A DNA stretch of 64,000 bases from Dama dama (GCF_033118175.1 NC_083694.1:43919608-43983607); one strand, 5' to 3'. Shown: positions 1 to 12,478, numbered from the stretch's first letter. Made by a program: numbers and translations. Notes: generated by a model from the sequence alone, not told the origin.

Positions 1-1349
1 GTGGCCCTGGGACCACACGCTGCAGCCCAGCTCCTCCCTTCTGCCTACCGACCGTCTGTGACTTGGGCTGTGAGCGGTGGTGATGGGCCTCGCAGAATGT
101 GTGTTTGCCCAGAGAGCACTCATAATGTGTTTCAGATATTGTCACAGGCTGATTCTAGCTCTAAAGTATGTGCATCTTGGATTCCAACCTCTGAAGGATT
201 GTTTTGGGAAGAAACCACCATAGTATTAGGGTCCCAGATGATGAAAGAATCAAATAGGAACAGGTGTCATTTCTGTTCTGGGCTCTCCTCTACTCACCGA
301 GGCCAGGGGCAGACTCAGCTTTCCCACAGGACACAGGAAGAGTCTGGGCTGGGACTGGCTGGCGCCCAGTGGCCTGACTCGACCAGAGCCCTCCCCCCCG
401 CTGTTTGGCCTGCGCAGTGCTGAGCACGCAGTGGGCCAGGCGTTCTGTTACGCCTGCGGGGAAGGTGCTGGTACAGACCCCGCTCACAGCTAGAAGACTG
501 GGCGCAGGCAGGCAGGTGGAGACGCTGGGTGGGGGTTACAGGCAGGGGCCGACCAGGGAGTGTGCGGTCGGGGGGCAGCGTCATGTTGCCCAAGCCCAAT
601 GGTGAGGTTGGCCCCAGGCTTCCAAGCCCCCTCCACTGAAGAACCCAAGGCAGTTGGTTTAGTGGAGTTTTTGGGTAATTTGCTCCAGTTTATACTCATT
701 GGCAATGCTCTGTAACTGGACTTGAAACTTATCTGGCAGTAATGTAAACTGCCATTTGTTACAAATTCACATGTGTTTTTGAAGCCTAAATAAAATGTTT
801 AACAAAATGCTTTTCTATTTTAAAAGTTTGTAGTTACCCAGAGAGTTACATGTTAAAAGTAGTCCTTTACTGGGTGCTCCAGGAACGTGGTCCATTTTTC
901 TTAATGCAGTAATTCCCTCGGGGGGCTTCTCCTCACTCTGTGGATGTTTACTTCCTTCCACCCGGAGACCTGTTGGTGATGAGTTTTCAGTCTCCCTCCT
1001 ACCTTCAGCTCATGTGGATGTCCCCAAATTCGCATCTCATGTGTCTCTTTTTTTGTTGTTGTTAATTTTTTTTCTTTTTTTTTCTCATGTGTCTCTTTAG
1101 ATAGAGTTGCAGGCATTCAATTTAGATTTCTAGCAAGTGTTGTTGATGTGCAAGAGCTTTGTGTAATTTTCCTAGGTTCTCAGTGTAAAGCAGTGAAACA
1201 CTAAACAGTTTCCATTCTGTTTAGATATGTTTTGGTGGGCAGTTTGACAGATAAAACTTCAGATAGATGACTCGTCAGCTTGTAGAAACTATTAACACAA
1301 GTAGTCTTTTGAGTCAGATCACTGGAGGGGGTGCACGTGTGTCCTCCAG
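1..1349 (+). other. NOL9: NOL9 intron (no exon recognised)
   Basis: The window opens inside NOL9, upstream of the exon at 1350. No stretch here translates into recognisable NOL9 protein with splice borders. An AATAAA-like sequence lies near 788 in A/T-rich DNA, but nothing shows it is used as a poly(A) signal. Confidence 0.55.
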
Positions 1350-1527
1350 GTTCCCTTCAATGCCGTCGCGCTCCGGATCATCCACGCTGACGTGGCCCCC
1401 ACCCACATCCTGTATGCTGTGAACGCCAGCTGGGTCGGGCTCTGCAAGATCCTGGATGACGTCAGGGGATACGCTAGCGGGCCCATCCTGCTTGCCCAGA
1501 GTCCCATCTGTGATTGTGTGGGGTTTG
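1350..1527 (+). CDS. NOL9: NOL9 antepenultimate coding exon
   Basis: Follows a cctccag acceptor and ends at a gtgagt donor. It encodes 59 residues plus one base (phase 1), including LYAVNASWVGLCKILDD and PILLAQSPICDC. The 5' border is inferred from the acceptor and from protein similarity. Confidence 0.88.
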
Positions 1528-3211
1528 GTGAGTCTGAGAGGAAAATCTGAGTGTAAACCTACTGAAATTGACCCACCTGAGCAGCTGTAGATTGGTGGGG
1601 CTTGACCTTGTTGCTGTCATTTGCCTGGAGTGGTCTATCCTCTGTGAAGTGGGCCCTGGGGGGTGGGGGGCAGGGGGCAGGAAGGAAGCAGTTCTTCTTT
1701 GCTTGTCCTGCCAGCTTCTCTAAACACAGGAGTCCTCAAGGCCTGGCCGGGCCTCCCTGTCATCTGACATGTTTCCTGTGGGCCGTCCCACAGAAAACTG
1801 CGGCTCTCGGTCCATCGTAGGCTGACCTCTGTACACGCTCTCCAGCACAACGTCGGCTCCAAGCCCATGTTACTAGTCACTTTTCTACTTAGTTGTCTCT
1901 CTGGCATCTAAGACTTCAGTCCGACACTGAGGTCCTGATAGATCCATCAACCGTTCCCTGACATTCCACCCGCAACTCCTCCTGTCCTGCACTGGCGGTG
2001 AACGGTCCTTGAAAGATTTACTCTGTATTTGGGTCAGGCCCCTGGGTCCTGCCTGGCACCCCTTCGTTTTGTTCATCACAGTCCACACCCCAGCCTGATG
2101 CCTTCTGTTTTCAGAGTGTCAGACTCCTCAGTCTCATCGGTTCTCACCCCGCGCAGGAGCTCGGTAGTTGTGGGGCATGGGTTTAGCTGCTCCACGGCAC
2201 ATGGAATCCTCCTGGACCAGGGATGGAACCCTTGTCCCCTGCATCGGCAGGTGGATTCCTCTCCGCCTGTAACACCAGGGACGTTAGAAAACTCATAAGC
2301 CATTCTGCAGTTCTGAGTGGTGGGGAGGATGATCTTGTGTGTTGTGTGTCCTCAAGGGATTTGCAGGGGGATCGACATGGAGAAGAGGCTTTACCACATC
2401 CTCACTCCCGTGCCCCCAGAGGAGCTGAGACATGTGAACTGTCTGCTGGTCGGAGCCGTGTCCATCCCACAGTGTGTTCTCAAGAGCCAGGTATGTGCAG
2501 CCCTGGAGCTTGCTGGCCATGTCCATGGCAAAGTGTGGACCTGAAGTTGGGGCGGGAGTCACAGAGCAGGTTCTTGTTTGGGAAACTTATACTTTTTCGT
2601 AGAAATGGACAAGGCCAAGTGACATGTTCACATGGCCTGAAGGTCTGGGGCGTGAGTCCCCATCACCTCAGGCGGGAGCCCCAGCTAGAGCCATCATTGC
2701 AGGCATGGGTGTGGGAGAAAAAGCACAGAGGTGGTGACCCCAGGGTGACCCTTCCTGAAGACAGTCTTCAGAGCCTCTTGTGGGAAGGTCACATTGGCCA
2801 AGGGCATCCGTGTGGCCCCAAACCAAACAGCAGGACCTGTAGGCACCTGGGGAGGCAGCCAGTGTCCCCCTCGTCACCTGCTGGTTCAAGAGAGAGCCCC
2901 ATCTCTTGCTGTTGGACGTGTTTGGGGGGTTGAAGTGTAAGTGGGCCCTTCCAAGGAAGGGGAGCTGAGGATCTTAGGAGCAATCTAATACTGTCTTCCA
3001 TCTTGGCCAGATTCTAAGTGTTCCACATGTTTTCTCTGTGTTTCTATTTCAGCGTGGGCTCGAAGGGACCATACCTTATGTCACGACAGATTATAATTTT
3101 AAGCTTCCTGGAGCATCAGAGAAAATTGGAGCAAGAGAAAGTGGGGCAACACATAAAGAGAAAGGACATCCCAAAGCTAAGTTCTATCGAAAAACATACC
3201 AATGTTCTTAA
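1350..3211 (+). CDS. NOL9: NOL9, C-terminal 156 residues (three exons: 1350-1527, 2357-2490, 3053-3211)
   Basis: NOL9 is the nucleolar polynucleotide 5'-kinase that works with the LAS1L endonuclease to process ITS2 during 28S rRNA maturation. Only its C-terminal part lies here; the P-loop kinase domain is upstream of the window. The exons join in phase (0, 1, 0) to give one frame that starts VPFNAVALRIIHADVAPTH, continues through ICRGIDMEKRLYHILTPVPP and ends RKTYQCS followed by TAA at 3209-3211. I recognise these strings as the conserved end of mammalian NOL9. The last residues differ from what I recall of the human tail, as expected for a variable C-terminus. All borders are GT-AG. The gene runs in the same direction as PLEKHG5, as in human. 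Confidence 0.93.
2150..2290 (-). repeat. CHR-type tRNA-derived SINE in a NOL9 intron
   Basis: The reverse strand shows the family marker in diverged form: a ctggtgttacagg head and a gatccctggtcc-like B box in the segment ctggaccagggatggaacc. Confidence 0.7.
2357..2490 (+). CDS. NOL9: NOL9 penultimate coding exon
   Basis: Begins after ctcaag with the two bases that complete the Gly codon opened at 1527, and ends with a gtatgt donor in phase 0. It encodes GICRGIDMEKRLYHILTPVP and then HVNCLLVGAVSIPQCVLKSQ. Confidence 0.92.
3053..3211 (+). CDS. NOL9: NOL9 last coding exon and stop
   Basis: The acceptor tttctatttcag opens 52 codons starting RGLEGTIPYVTTDYNFKL, followed by TAA. The tail is basic (Lys/Arg-rich), which suits a nucleolar protein. 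Confidence 0.92.
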   Translation, partial: RGLEGTIPYVTTDYNFKLPGASEKIGARESGATHKEKGHPKAKFYRKTYQCS

Positions 3212-4930
3212 TACAGGAAGAAACCTTCCTCCCAGAAAGCTGGACCATCTCCAGCCTGGCATCAGTGGACGATGGGGTTCTGTGACCACGAACAGAACAG
3301 CGTGCTTACGTAGCAAACAGTACAGTGTTTCCTACGTGGCTCATGGATGTGTTTAGAGTACGTATACTCTTAAATCGACATGACAGAGGTTTTCCCTAGT
3401 CTTCTGTTTCGTTTTCTAAAGGAATCAAGAAGCAGGGAACAGTTCATGCACCTTTGAAACAGAACATGGTCAATTCCTCATGAAGTTTTTCAAGGACCTG
3501 GTTGTTGGTATCTGGATAAAACTAGAGAAACTGGACCACAGAAATGTCTCGAGGGGGTAAGCAGGACATCTGGTGGGATGGAGAGCCTAGAAGAGTACAG
3601 AGTTGCCCTGTGGTCCTCGCTTGGGGGGTGCTCCCAGCCCTGCTCACTGGATGCTCCCCAGCCTCTTTTGTACACATGGGTTGAGGATTATGCTTATATT
3701 TGGTGTTAAATTTATTCAAGTTTTCATAGATAAGAGTTTGCCTCAAGAACCCTTCATCTTTTAGAAATCTGATCCTGAAAAATTTTACCTTGAAAAAATG
3801 TTCTAAAACCCAGGAAGCCTGTCCTGGGGCCTCTTTAAAACTCAATTTGTCCTGATTGACTTCTCACCTGAGATGGAAAATGCACAGTGAGCAGAGCCGG
3901 AAACCAGGCTGTTTGGACCAAGGCCCAGTGGAGCGGCTCCCGCTATTGGTTTCAGTGGCTGGACATGAACTCCATGCCGGTGGTGATGCTGGACTTCCAG
4001 AGGCTTCGGAGGAAATGGTGGGCCCCCCTTCCTCGTCTTTTCCCTGGAATCAGTGTTCATTAACCTCCAGAGTTGGAAATGGTTTGGTAAATAGGCTGGC
4101 CAGTTCACATCACATCATGTCTGCGTTTAGGACCCTGAGATGCCTACAGTAGCAGCATTTCATCCTGGTGCTCTGAATTCCAGGTTCCAAGCAGGACGCC
4201 TGGAAGGACCACTGTTAGGATGTGAGGGTTATACGGTTTACGTCCGTTTAAGGTGTTGATCATCATTGTCTTCAGTGTTCTGGGAACCGATCCCTCATCT
4301 CGTAGAGCCCTTGTCACCCTCCAGGATCAGCTTTGATATTTAGAGACCATTTAAAGTCTAGTTTCTTAGTTGCATCTTATTTATATCTAAGTTAACTTGT
4401 ACATACATGTTCTTCTATCTTGGCCTTGCAGTGACTTTTGCAGTCAATCTACTGTCAACTTTTTGCCTCCTTCACAAGTTCCTATATCTTTACAACGATA
4501 CTTAGGTCTTTAGCAGTAAGTCTTGGAAAGAATGAAAGTGGTGATCTGTCATTTCCGTTTTCATTAAATCCTGACTCACCCTTAGCCTGTTTCCTGCTGG
4601 CCTTTAAAGTTGCCCATCAGTCCCCATTGGTAAGGAAAATAACGTTGCCACTAGAGGGAGCTGTCAGCCATTGGTCAGCTGGCCATGGGGTGCTTGAGAT
4701 GGTAGAGGATCCCCTGGAGGCCTTTCTCAGTATCTAGAGATGCTGGAGATGGCCCTGTGGTCAGCTCCTGGGTGTGCTAGTCAGACTGGCAACGGTGCAC
4801 ACACCCTGGGTGTCGGCCCGTTGGATAATCAGTGTTGATGGTTCAGGCTTCTGTCATTTCCACAGTGTATGTTGCTTCAGGATGGCCAGTGAGGGCTCTG
4901 TGTTGGAGATACACTTGACAAAAACTCCTG

Positions 4931-5047
4931 GGACCTCCCTGGTGGTCCATTGGTTAGAACACTGCGCTTCCATGGCAGGGGCCAAGGGTTCAATCCCTGG
5001 TCGAGGAGCTAAGATCCCGCATGCCCAGTGGGATGTGAAAAACCAAA
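4931..5047 (+). repeat. CHR-type SINE in the NOL9 3' UTR
   Basis: The segment contains ctccctggtggtccattgg and the RNA polymerase III B-box-like ggttcaatccctggtcgag, then gctaagatcccgcatgcc. Confidence 0.85.
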
Positions 5048-6256
5048 CAACTCTTAGTCATTTCTGTGTGCTTTTCAAAGTAGTACATAACTTATTTTAA
5101 GAAAATCAAAGGAATATATGACTTAGAACATGGAAACCCTCAGTCACTGATTTTTATGGTTTGTTAAAATCAGTTCTTCAGACCTGTTTTCAGGACAGGT
5201 AAACATGAAAAATGGGAAAAAATCCTCCAATTTTAGGGTTGATTTAATTTTGTGAGGAAAGGTAGTTATGTTGTTCCCATCCATCCTCAGGTAGGTCTTG
5301 GGGACAGGAACCAGTTTGTCCTCGGAGACCCCAGTGTAGAACTGAAGTTTGAGAAAGGGGAGAGGAGCAGGTGAGCTGGCCTTGGGATTATGACTTTTGA
5401 GAAAACAAACTCTTGAGATTGGCCAACTGGAGAGGATACAGGGGTGGAGAGGACATGTGGTGGGGCCCCAGCTGAGCCAAGGGGCCCCCCTTGCCGATAC
5501 CAGGACCTCTGTGATGGGCAGGTCCTCACCTTCGCAGACACTCAGGTCTCTGCCCGGAAGATGGCGTGTGGACCAAGTGACATGGGATGGTGATTTTTAG
5601 ATTGCTCATTCTTTCCCTTATATTTGGGTGAGGCCATGTGGTTGTTACCAGAAGTCTGTGATGGAGCTCTGAGTCCATGTCCTGACTGGGCCACCAGCTG
5701 GCAGTGTAGCTTTGAGGGGTGTTTCACTCGAGCCTGTGACCTTCTTTAAGATGGGTGGGTGGCGCTTCTCTCGGGTCCCCGCATGAGGAAGGCATGAGCC
5801 ACATTCTCAACAGACCTAGCAGTAACTCCTAGCAGTAACTCCTGTCTCTGGCTGGGTTGTAAATCCTAGCAGACAGGAGGAAGACTGTGTTCCTCAAAGT
5901 CACCCTGGGTCGGAGCAGAAACTCCGTGTTCGCATCTGAAAACATCTTGCTACGGCCCCCAGGCAGTGGCACCGTCCTTCCTGCTATGGGTCCTGCTCAG
6001 GCTTCCACCCGTCACCTGCCCCTTGGAGTTTTTCATAAGCCCCACTACTGCTTTTAAAATCATGATGTCAGCTCACCTGCGTAGGAGATGATCCTGAAGT
6101 CCACCACCGTGTTATCACTGTTGACGCTGTGACACTGTCTCACCCAGTATTTTTCTAAACTGCACATGTGCGTTTGTGTGTTTTACAAACCTGTTTGTCC
6201 AACTGTATGTATGGTTTCTATCCAGCTTTTTTCACTTACATGTAAACTTCTGTATC

Positions 6257-6262
6257 AATAAA
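6257..6262 (+). terminator. NOL9: Poly(A) signal AATAAA, probable NOL9 3' end
   Basis: A canonical hexamer followed within about 30 bases by a U/GU-rich segment. It is the best candidate for the distal NOL9 cleavage signal. Confidence 0.6.
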
Positions 6263-6520
6263 TATTTTTGAGAATGTAAATTTGTGTCATTTTGTTCCAT
6301 ATATAGACCATTTTATTCCAGGAAATGGTTTGAATGCTTAGAAGAAATGGCAGAAACACTGGAAGGGGGTAGTGAAACCGGGTGTCACGGCAGGGAAGAG
6401 GGGAGGCCCCCGCAAGCGCCTGCACCTTTTTCCTGTTTCACTATCTAGTGGGGTAAGCTCCAAGGGAAGTTAGCTTCATTTCTGTTTTTGGGCTCCAAGT
6501 GTTAGCCACACAGTCCTGAC

Positions 6521-6615
6521 TGCCATTCCTTTCTCCAGGGAATCTTCCCGACCCAGGATCAAACCTGGTCTCCTGCATTGCAGGCAAATTCTTTACCATC
6601 TGAACCACCAGGCTC
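6521..6615 (-). repeat. Bov-tA-type SINE, 5' part only
   Basis: Reverse complement of the Bov-tA head: ctttaccatctgaaccacca and ctcctgcattgcaggcaaat are visible. The 3' half of the element is missing. Confidence 0.8.
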
Positions 6616-8920
6616 AAGGATGTATGTTATGTCACTCCTGGACTATCTTTGAGACTCTATTAGCAGGAAAAAGAATTTTGTTCCCAGAAGAGTACAAATA
6701 GAAAGGAAGCCAGCCAGCAGGCCGGGGGTCTGTGCCTGTAGCTGCCTCTCCCTGAGCGACTGCTTGGCCCCTCTGCCCTCAGCCCCAGGGTGGGGCCTGG
6801 CGGAGGCAACGAGACTTGGCTGCCAGGCTGAGCCTGAACAGTGGCTAAGATAAATATGGGGCCCATCTGTGCAGTAGAGGAGACACGTGATGCAGGGCCT
6901 CCAGAAAGGTTTGGCCGAGTGAAAGAGTTCCAAGGCTTTGCCAGGAAAAGAAGAGGACAGAGGGTGGGCCGCGGGGTGAGGGAGCAGTCTGAAAGGAGCC
7001 ACACTTGGAGTTGAGGGGCAGCGGGTCCAATCTGGAGATCCCGGGAGCTGAGTAAGCAGTTTTGGGAATCAGCTAACAGAGTCGAGCTGAGCAGACAATG
7101 TATTGGGCTGGGAAGCCAAGGGTTGCCATGGCGACTGGCCCGGATGCTGCTGTGGCGCTCAGTAGACTGTGCCTGGGGTGTTTCTAATGCTTCGGGGCTG
7201 GTCTCTGGGCTGTGAATGTCGGCCAGGCAGGGAAAAGCCACGAACTTTCAGGCCTTCCTCCCCGCTAAGGAGTCCAGCCGGGAAGGGTCTTCGTGGCACT
7301 GCCTTCCTGGAAAGAAGGGAAGGCCCCCGCCGAGGCAGCCAGCAGTGTAAGAAGTGCGTTCCAGGGAGCACATGGGCACTTGGGGATGGAAAGTCCAAGG
7401 AGAGGAAACCGCCAGCAAGAAAACACGGTGCAAACCCCAGCCACCAAGTCCATACATTAAACCATACAGCGCCCAGGGGGCCTGAGTCGGAGGAGAGGCA
7501 GATTGGCAGGGCTGAGAGCTCGGTGGTTTTCTGTGCAGACGACTCAGCTGGAGAAATTAAGATCGGGGCTGAGTTGAGGAGAAGCCCTCCAGGGTTGGGA
7601 CTGCAGCCGGGCAGAGAGGGACGGAGACTGTGGGTCTAGCACGTGGCTCAAGGGCCAGGCAAGGTGCCACCACCCGAGGTCAAACATGAATTCTGTCCTG
7701 ACAAAACACGGGTCTCCACCGCGCAGCTGGCTCAGCCTCCATTCAGGAACCGGTGAGTATAATTTCTTCTTCTGGTTCAGAAGGAGGGTTGAAGAGGAGC
7801 GAGAAAAGGGGATTTGGTGGGTTTTGGAGGGGCTTGGTTACGGCCCCTCACTTGCAGAATTCGCCTGGACCATTTGAGAACCCTTCCTGCAGGCTGGGCG
7901 CACATTCTGTCCTAAGGGGTGATTTAATGAACTGAGAGCCTGGAAGGCAGGGTTGGCCATCAGCTCTGACTTAGGTGTGGGGAAAGAAGGCTTTCGGTTT
8001 CAGCCATCCAACCGCTGACAGAAGAAAGAACAGGGTCCTGTGTGAAGAGCTGCTCCACCGGCAGCTGCTAAGGAGGGGTGCTGGGAGAGCCTGAGGTGGG
8101 GGAGGCTCTCCAGCTTCCCCTTCTGGGAGGTAGAAGGTGGGTGAGAAAGCAGCCCCCAGACTTTCAAACCTTCAGTTTTGTGCATGAAAGCTGGGTCCCC
8201 AGTGGCAGGACGGCCAGGAGCAGGTTCCCAACTGTAGCTTTGTAGGGCTGCGACATTGCTCCAAAACCATCGAAATTTGTAAGTTCACTTCTGATGCACG
8301 CCATGACGCATTTTGGCAATGGGGGATCAGGAATGGCGTGCGTGGACTCAAATAGGCTTCCAGCAACCCACCGTCAGAGCCCTGGCCTGGGAAAAACCCT
8401 GTTCCCGGCCAAAGAGAAAATGGCTTGAAGGTGTGTTAGCTGCTGGCCTCTTAGCACTCACAGAAGAGCCCTCATTCCGACCTTTGTCTGCCCACCACCC
8501 CCTCCCCACCCCCGTGGCTGGACCAAGACAGATTTAGGAAGCAGACAGTGAGTCACATAGAACTCAGCACCCACTCGACCTCCCTGCAGGGCCATCCCCT
8601 CCCTGGGAAGGGTCTGCACTGCTGATGTAGCCTTCCTCTGGTTCATACCGCCATGAGAAACTTACCTACCACACTGGGGTCTCCGCTGGGAGTGGCCAGA
8701 GAGTCAAATGGACAGGTGCCTCTCACGCTAATATATGAGCCTCCAGTGACCCATGTCCAGTTCACTCAAGGTCCATCATGGCTCACTCACTGCAGGGGAG
8801 ATTGTTTCCAGGCTTGTGTGAGATGTGGGCTACAGCCCCAAATCATGGCTGCCACATGGACATCAGAGAATGGCCCACCCCTGCTGCTTCAGTTTGTTTG
8901 TGTCTTTTAAATTAATTAAT

Positions 8921-9043
8921 AATTTTTTTTGGCCACACCATGAGGTTAGTGGGATCTTAGTTTCCTGATCGAACCAGGGATCGAACCAGATCCTCAATAG
9001 TGGAAGCTTGGAGTCATAACCACTGGACCTCCAGGGAAGTCCC
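8921..9043 (-). repeat. CHR-type SINE
   Basis: Ends with ccactggacctccagggaag, the reverse complement of the SINE head. It starts with a T-rich tail next to ggccacaccatgaggttag. Confidence 0.85.
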
Positions 9044-9100
9044 TGATTATGTCTTTAAGCCCTTTACTGATTTGTTTTTGATATTGAAGGACAACTGGTG

Positions 9101-9228
9101 TGAATTTCCTGGTGGTCCAGTGACTAAGATTCTGCATTTTCACTGCTAGGGGTGTGGGTTTGATCCCTGGTTGGGGAAGTCAGATCCTGCAGGCCATGTG
9201 GTGTGGCCAAAGAAGGGGGAAAAAAACA
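9101..9228 (+). repeat. CHR-type SINE
   Basis: Begins tttcctggtggtccagtgac, contains gtttgatccctggttgggga, and ends in an A-rich tail. It lies about 60 bp from an oppositely oriented copy at 8921-9043. Confidence 0.85.
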
Positions 9229-9920
9229 CAGGACCACTAGTTATGCTTTTGCCATATTTCCAAGTTTTAGAGTTAAACAAGCTTTGGTGTAATATTTACT
9301 GAACTCGTATTAACTGTTGGGCATTGTGCTGGGGCTGGGCTGGTGGTGCTGAGCAAGATAAATGCCCGTCCTTTTAGGATCCTACCACTGTGTGCCAAGG
9401 ACAGGAAAACAGGAAATTGAAAAGCAGTTTGATGTGTATTAAACAGAGTGATGTGACTGTGGGGTAATGGGTTCATACATAAGAGAGGTTCCTCTTGTAA
9501 CACCCATCTGGGGGATTTTTTTAAGGAATCACATCAGCAAAAGGATACAGTGGAATCAATTGGGTAAAGACTATGGGTAGAAAGGTTTGATTTCAGGAAG
9601 AGAAAAAAGCAGGAGCTAGAAACGGCATTTTGTGCAGTATGATTGGGACACACATGGGAAAGACTGAGAAGTGGGTGGGTTCTTGTGGGTGCTGTGGGAA
9701 GGGGGGAGTATAAAGAAATGGTGCTTGATCCAGAGAGAGGATGGTCAAGCATCTTACAGAATTCAGATTTCATCCTTGGGGGTGATGAGCATTTAAGCAT
9801 TTTTATAATAGCAGAGTAGGTAGCATTTTCAGACTTGCAATTTAGAAAATCCTTTTTGATGGCAGTTTGGAGAGTGGATTTGGGGGAGTATGAGGAGGAG
9901 AATATGAAAAAGAATCAGGA

Positions 9921-10129
9921 GGCTTCATGGTGGCTCAGATGGTAAAGAATCTGCCTGCATTGCAGGAGACCCAGGTTCGATCCCTGGGTTGGGAAGATCC
10001 CCTGGAGAAGGGAATGTCTACCCACTCCAGTAGTCTTGCCTGGAGAATTCCATGGACAGAGGAGCCTGGCAGGCTATACAGTCCATGAGGTCACGAAGAG
10101 TTGGACACGACTGAGCAACTAACACTTTT
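9921..10129 (+). repeat. Bov-tA SINE, near full length
   Basis: Runs from ggcttcatggtggctcagat through cactccagtagtcttgcctg to cacgactgagcaactaacac. This order is diagnostic of the ruminant Bov-tA family. Confidence 0.93.
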
Positions 10130-10253
10130 GGAATAATGCAAGTGAAAGGTGGTCATTTAAACCATTTAAGTTAGCATATAAATCTAAAAAGTACATACAT
10201 GCACATATGCACACACATATGTATGTGTGTAAACTTTGTTCTGCCTGTGTGTG

Positions 10254-10450
10254 TGTTAGTCTCTCAGTCCTGTCCATCTCTTTGCAACCCCATGGGGTGT
10301 AGCCCACCAGGCTCCTCTGTCCATGGACTTCTCCAGGCAAGAATACTGGAGTGGGTAGCCATTCCCTTCTCCAGGGGATCTTCCTGACCCAGGGATTGAA
10401 CCCCGCTCTCCTGCATTGCCGACAGACTCTTTACCATCTGAGCCACCAGA
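10254..10450 (-). repeat. Bov-tA SINE, near full length, facing the 9921 copy
   Basis: Reverse complement of the same family: ttgcaaccccatggggtgta, caagaatactggagtgggta and ctttaccatctgagccacca are present. It is 125 bp from the copy on the other strand. Confidence 0.93.
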
Positions 10451-10499
10451 TGGTAAAGAGAGTGTAACAGGGAAGCCTTGTTCTGCTTATACAAGTAAT

Positions 10500-10975
10500 A
10501 TATTTTCATTATAAAATTCTCAAACAGTACATAAATAATGAAGCTATAAGTTCTGATTTTCTGTTATTTCCAATTGTATTTCAGATTTTTTCTCTGAATA
10601 TTTACACAGCGCATATACCTAAATATGCACATGTATGTAAAAATGTTGACATGAAATTGAGGAAAATATGCAGCTGCTTTTTCCAATTAATACTATATTT
10701 TGGACATTAAAAACTGCAGTATATAAAAGTCTACCTCATTCTTTTTAATGGCTTCATGATATTGATATATATTGATATACTTAATTTTTAAACTGACCCT
10801 CTATGAGTGGACATTTGGGGCTGTTTCCAGTTTTTCACTCCTGTAAGTGATGATGTAATGAGCATCCTTATACCTGTGGACTTGTGAAAGAGTATCTACA
10901 GAATACATTTCTGGGGGAAGAGGATTAACATTTTACATTTTTGAAAAATGATTTTATTTATTGGCTGTGCTGGAC
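10500..10975 (+). repeat. Old LINE-like A/T-rich fragment
   Basis: The phrase gtggacatttggggctgtttccag followed by gagcatccttatacctgtgg (both in 10808-10880) resembles the 3' portion of old mammalian L1-type elements. Family assignment is by eye. Confidence 0.45.
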
Positions 10976-11291
10976 ATTTTGCTTCTTAATGGCTAGTTCC
11001 AGGTTGTCTTCCAGAAAGCCATTTATCCCCCAGGAGCAGAGTATTTCAGTCCTTCATGTGCTTTCTATGTCTGGTCATCATCTGTCCCGAGCCTATCCCT
11101 GACACATGAGGGTGGGTGGCTGGATGGGTATCCCGTTACTTGGTCTCAGGCACTTCTCTTTGTCCACTCCCATTACTGAAATGCTGTGGCTCTTGGCTGA
11201 AGGACAAGGACAGCTGCAGGCTCTGACATCATGCCTCTGAAACTTCCACAGGTGGGGGGCATCAAGGGCACTCCATGATCATCCTGTTATT

Positions 11292-11410
11292 TAGCCACTA
11301 AGTTGAGTTCATGAACCTCATGGCCTGCAGCACACCAAGCCTCCCTGTCCTTCACTATCTCCCGGAGTTTGCTGAAACTCATGTTCATTGAGTCAGTGAT
11401 GCCATCATGG
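11292..11410 (-). repeat. BovB 3' end fragment
   Basis: It matches the layout of the larger copy at 13122: ctgcagcacaccaagcctcc and gaaactcatgttcattgagt. Confidence 0.75.
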
Positions 11411-12199
11411 TCCTCCTAAGGACCCTCTTAGTAGTAAGTTTTTAACAGCATAGATTACAGAAGCAACTGACCTGTATTGAATCACAGCTCTCCAACTTAC
11501 TATCTGGGTGACTGTAGGCAAGTCTAGCATTCTGAACTTTAATTTCATTATCTTCAAAGTGGCGACAACAGCAGTGTCTATCATCCAGGGTTTTGCAGAG
11601 CTCTGAGGAGGCATGTGAATCTGCATCTGATAACTACAGTACCTCAAGTTTTTGTGGATCTGTTTCTGTTGGTTTTCAAACCTAGGATCTTAGTTACTTG
11701 TGTGCCTAGTTATCTTTGACTGTGTTAGACATTGCATTTTAAAAATTATTTGCAAGAAAAATTTGAGGCCTAGGATGATATAGGATGTTCACATGCTTCT
11801 GTCATGTGCCTGGAGACATATTGTTCTGGGATGACCTTGACCCAAGCTCAGATCTGAGGTCCACTGGACTTTGAGCTTTTCCCCCTAGCTCCACAAAGCC
11901 TTTAGAAGTAAAACTGTCTCTCACCTCTTTCTTCAGAATGCATGAATACCCTGAGTGCAAAACCATCTATTTACCTCCCTAGATCCTCCTCTTTTGTGTT
12001 TTGTGTGGTTTGATGTTTTTAAGATTAAAGAAAATTTTTTCATCCAGCAGTTTTGGTTGTTCCAAGTGGGAAGGCTGATCTAATTTACCTAATCCAGCAT
12101 TGTAGGAAGCAGAGTCCCCACTGAAGGATCTGAATGTTCAAAGCATTTAGTAGATTGTCTCTTTATACCTGTTGCTTCTGAAACCATGATGTGATATTT

Positions 12200-12262
12200 A
12201 CTTTATTTGGGGGTCTTGGTTGCGGCATGCAGGATCTTTGTTGCAGCACATGGGATCTTTTT
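12200..12262 (-). repeat. CHR-type SINE 3' fragment
   Basis: Shows gggtcttggttgcggcatgc, the reverse complement of the CHR 3' region, and stops at an (ATTA) run. Confidence 0.65.
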
Positions 12263-12284
12263 AAAAAATAATTAATTAATTAAT

Positions 12285-12478
12285 TGGGACTTCCCTGGTG
12301 GTCCAGTGGCTAAGACTCTGCACTCCTAGTACAGGGGGTCTGGGTTCAATTCCTGGTCAGGGAACTAGATCCCACATGGCACAACTAAAGACCCCACATG
12401 CTGCATCAAAGACTGAAGATCACATTTGTAACAACTAACGCCTGGCACAGCCAAATAAATAAATTAAAAATTTTAAAT
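12285..12478 (+). repeat. CHR-type SINE, full length, inserted in an ATTA run
   Basis: Starts gggacttccctggtggtcca, contains the B-box-like ggttcaattcctggtcaggg, and ends gccaaataaataaatt. Runs of attaattaattaatt flank both ends and may be the target-site duplication. Confidence 0.9.

Larger units (their letters stand above)
3212..6280 (+). other. NOL9: NOL9 3' untranslated region
   Basis: About 3 kb without a coding exon runs from the stop to a canonical AATAAA at 6257-6262, which is followed by a GT-rich stretch (tttgtgtcattttgttcc) typical of a cleavage-site downstream element. A CHR-type SINE lies inside it at about 4931-5047. Earlier weak signals such as ATTAAA near 4564 could give shorter transcripts. 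The exact 3' end is inferred. Confidence 0.65.

Noticed and set aside
788..793. AATAAA-like signal in the first NOL9 intron
   Set aside because: It lies in A/T-rich intronic DNA with coding exons continuing downstream. No evidence of use.
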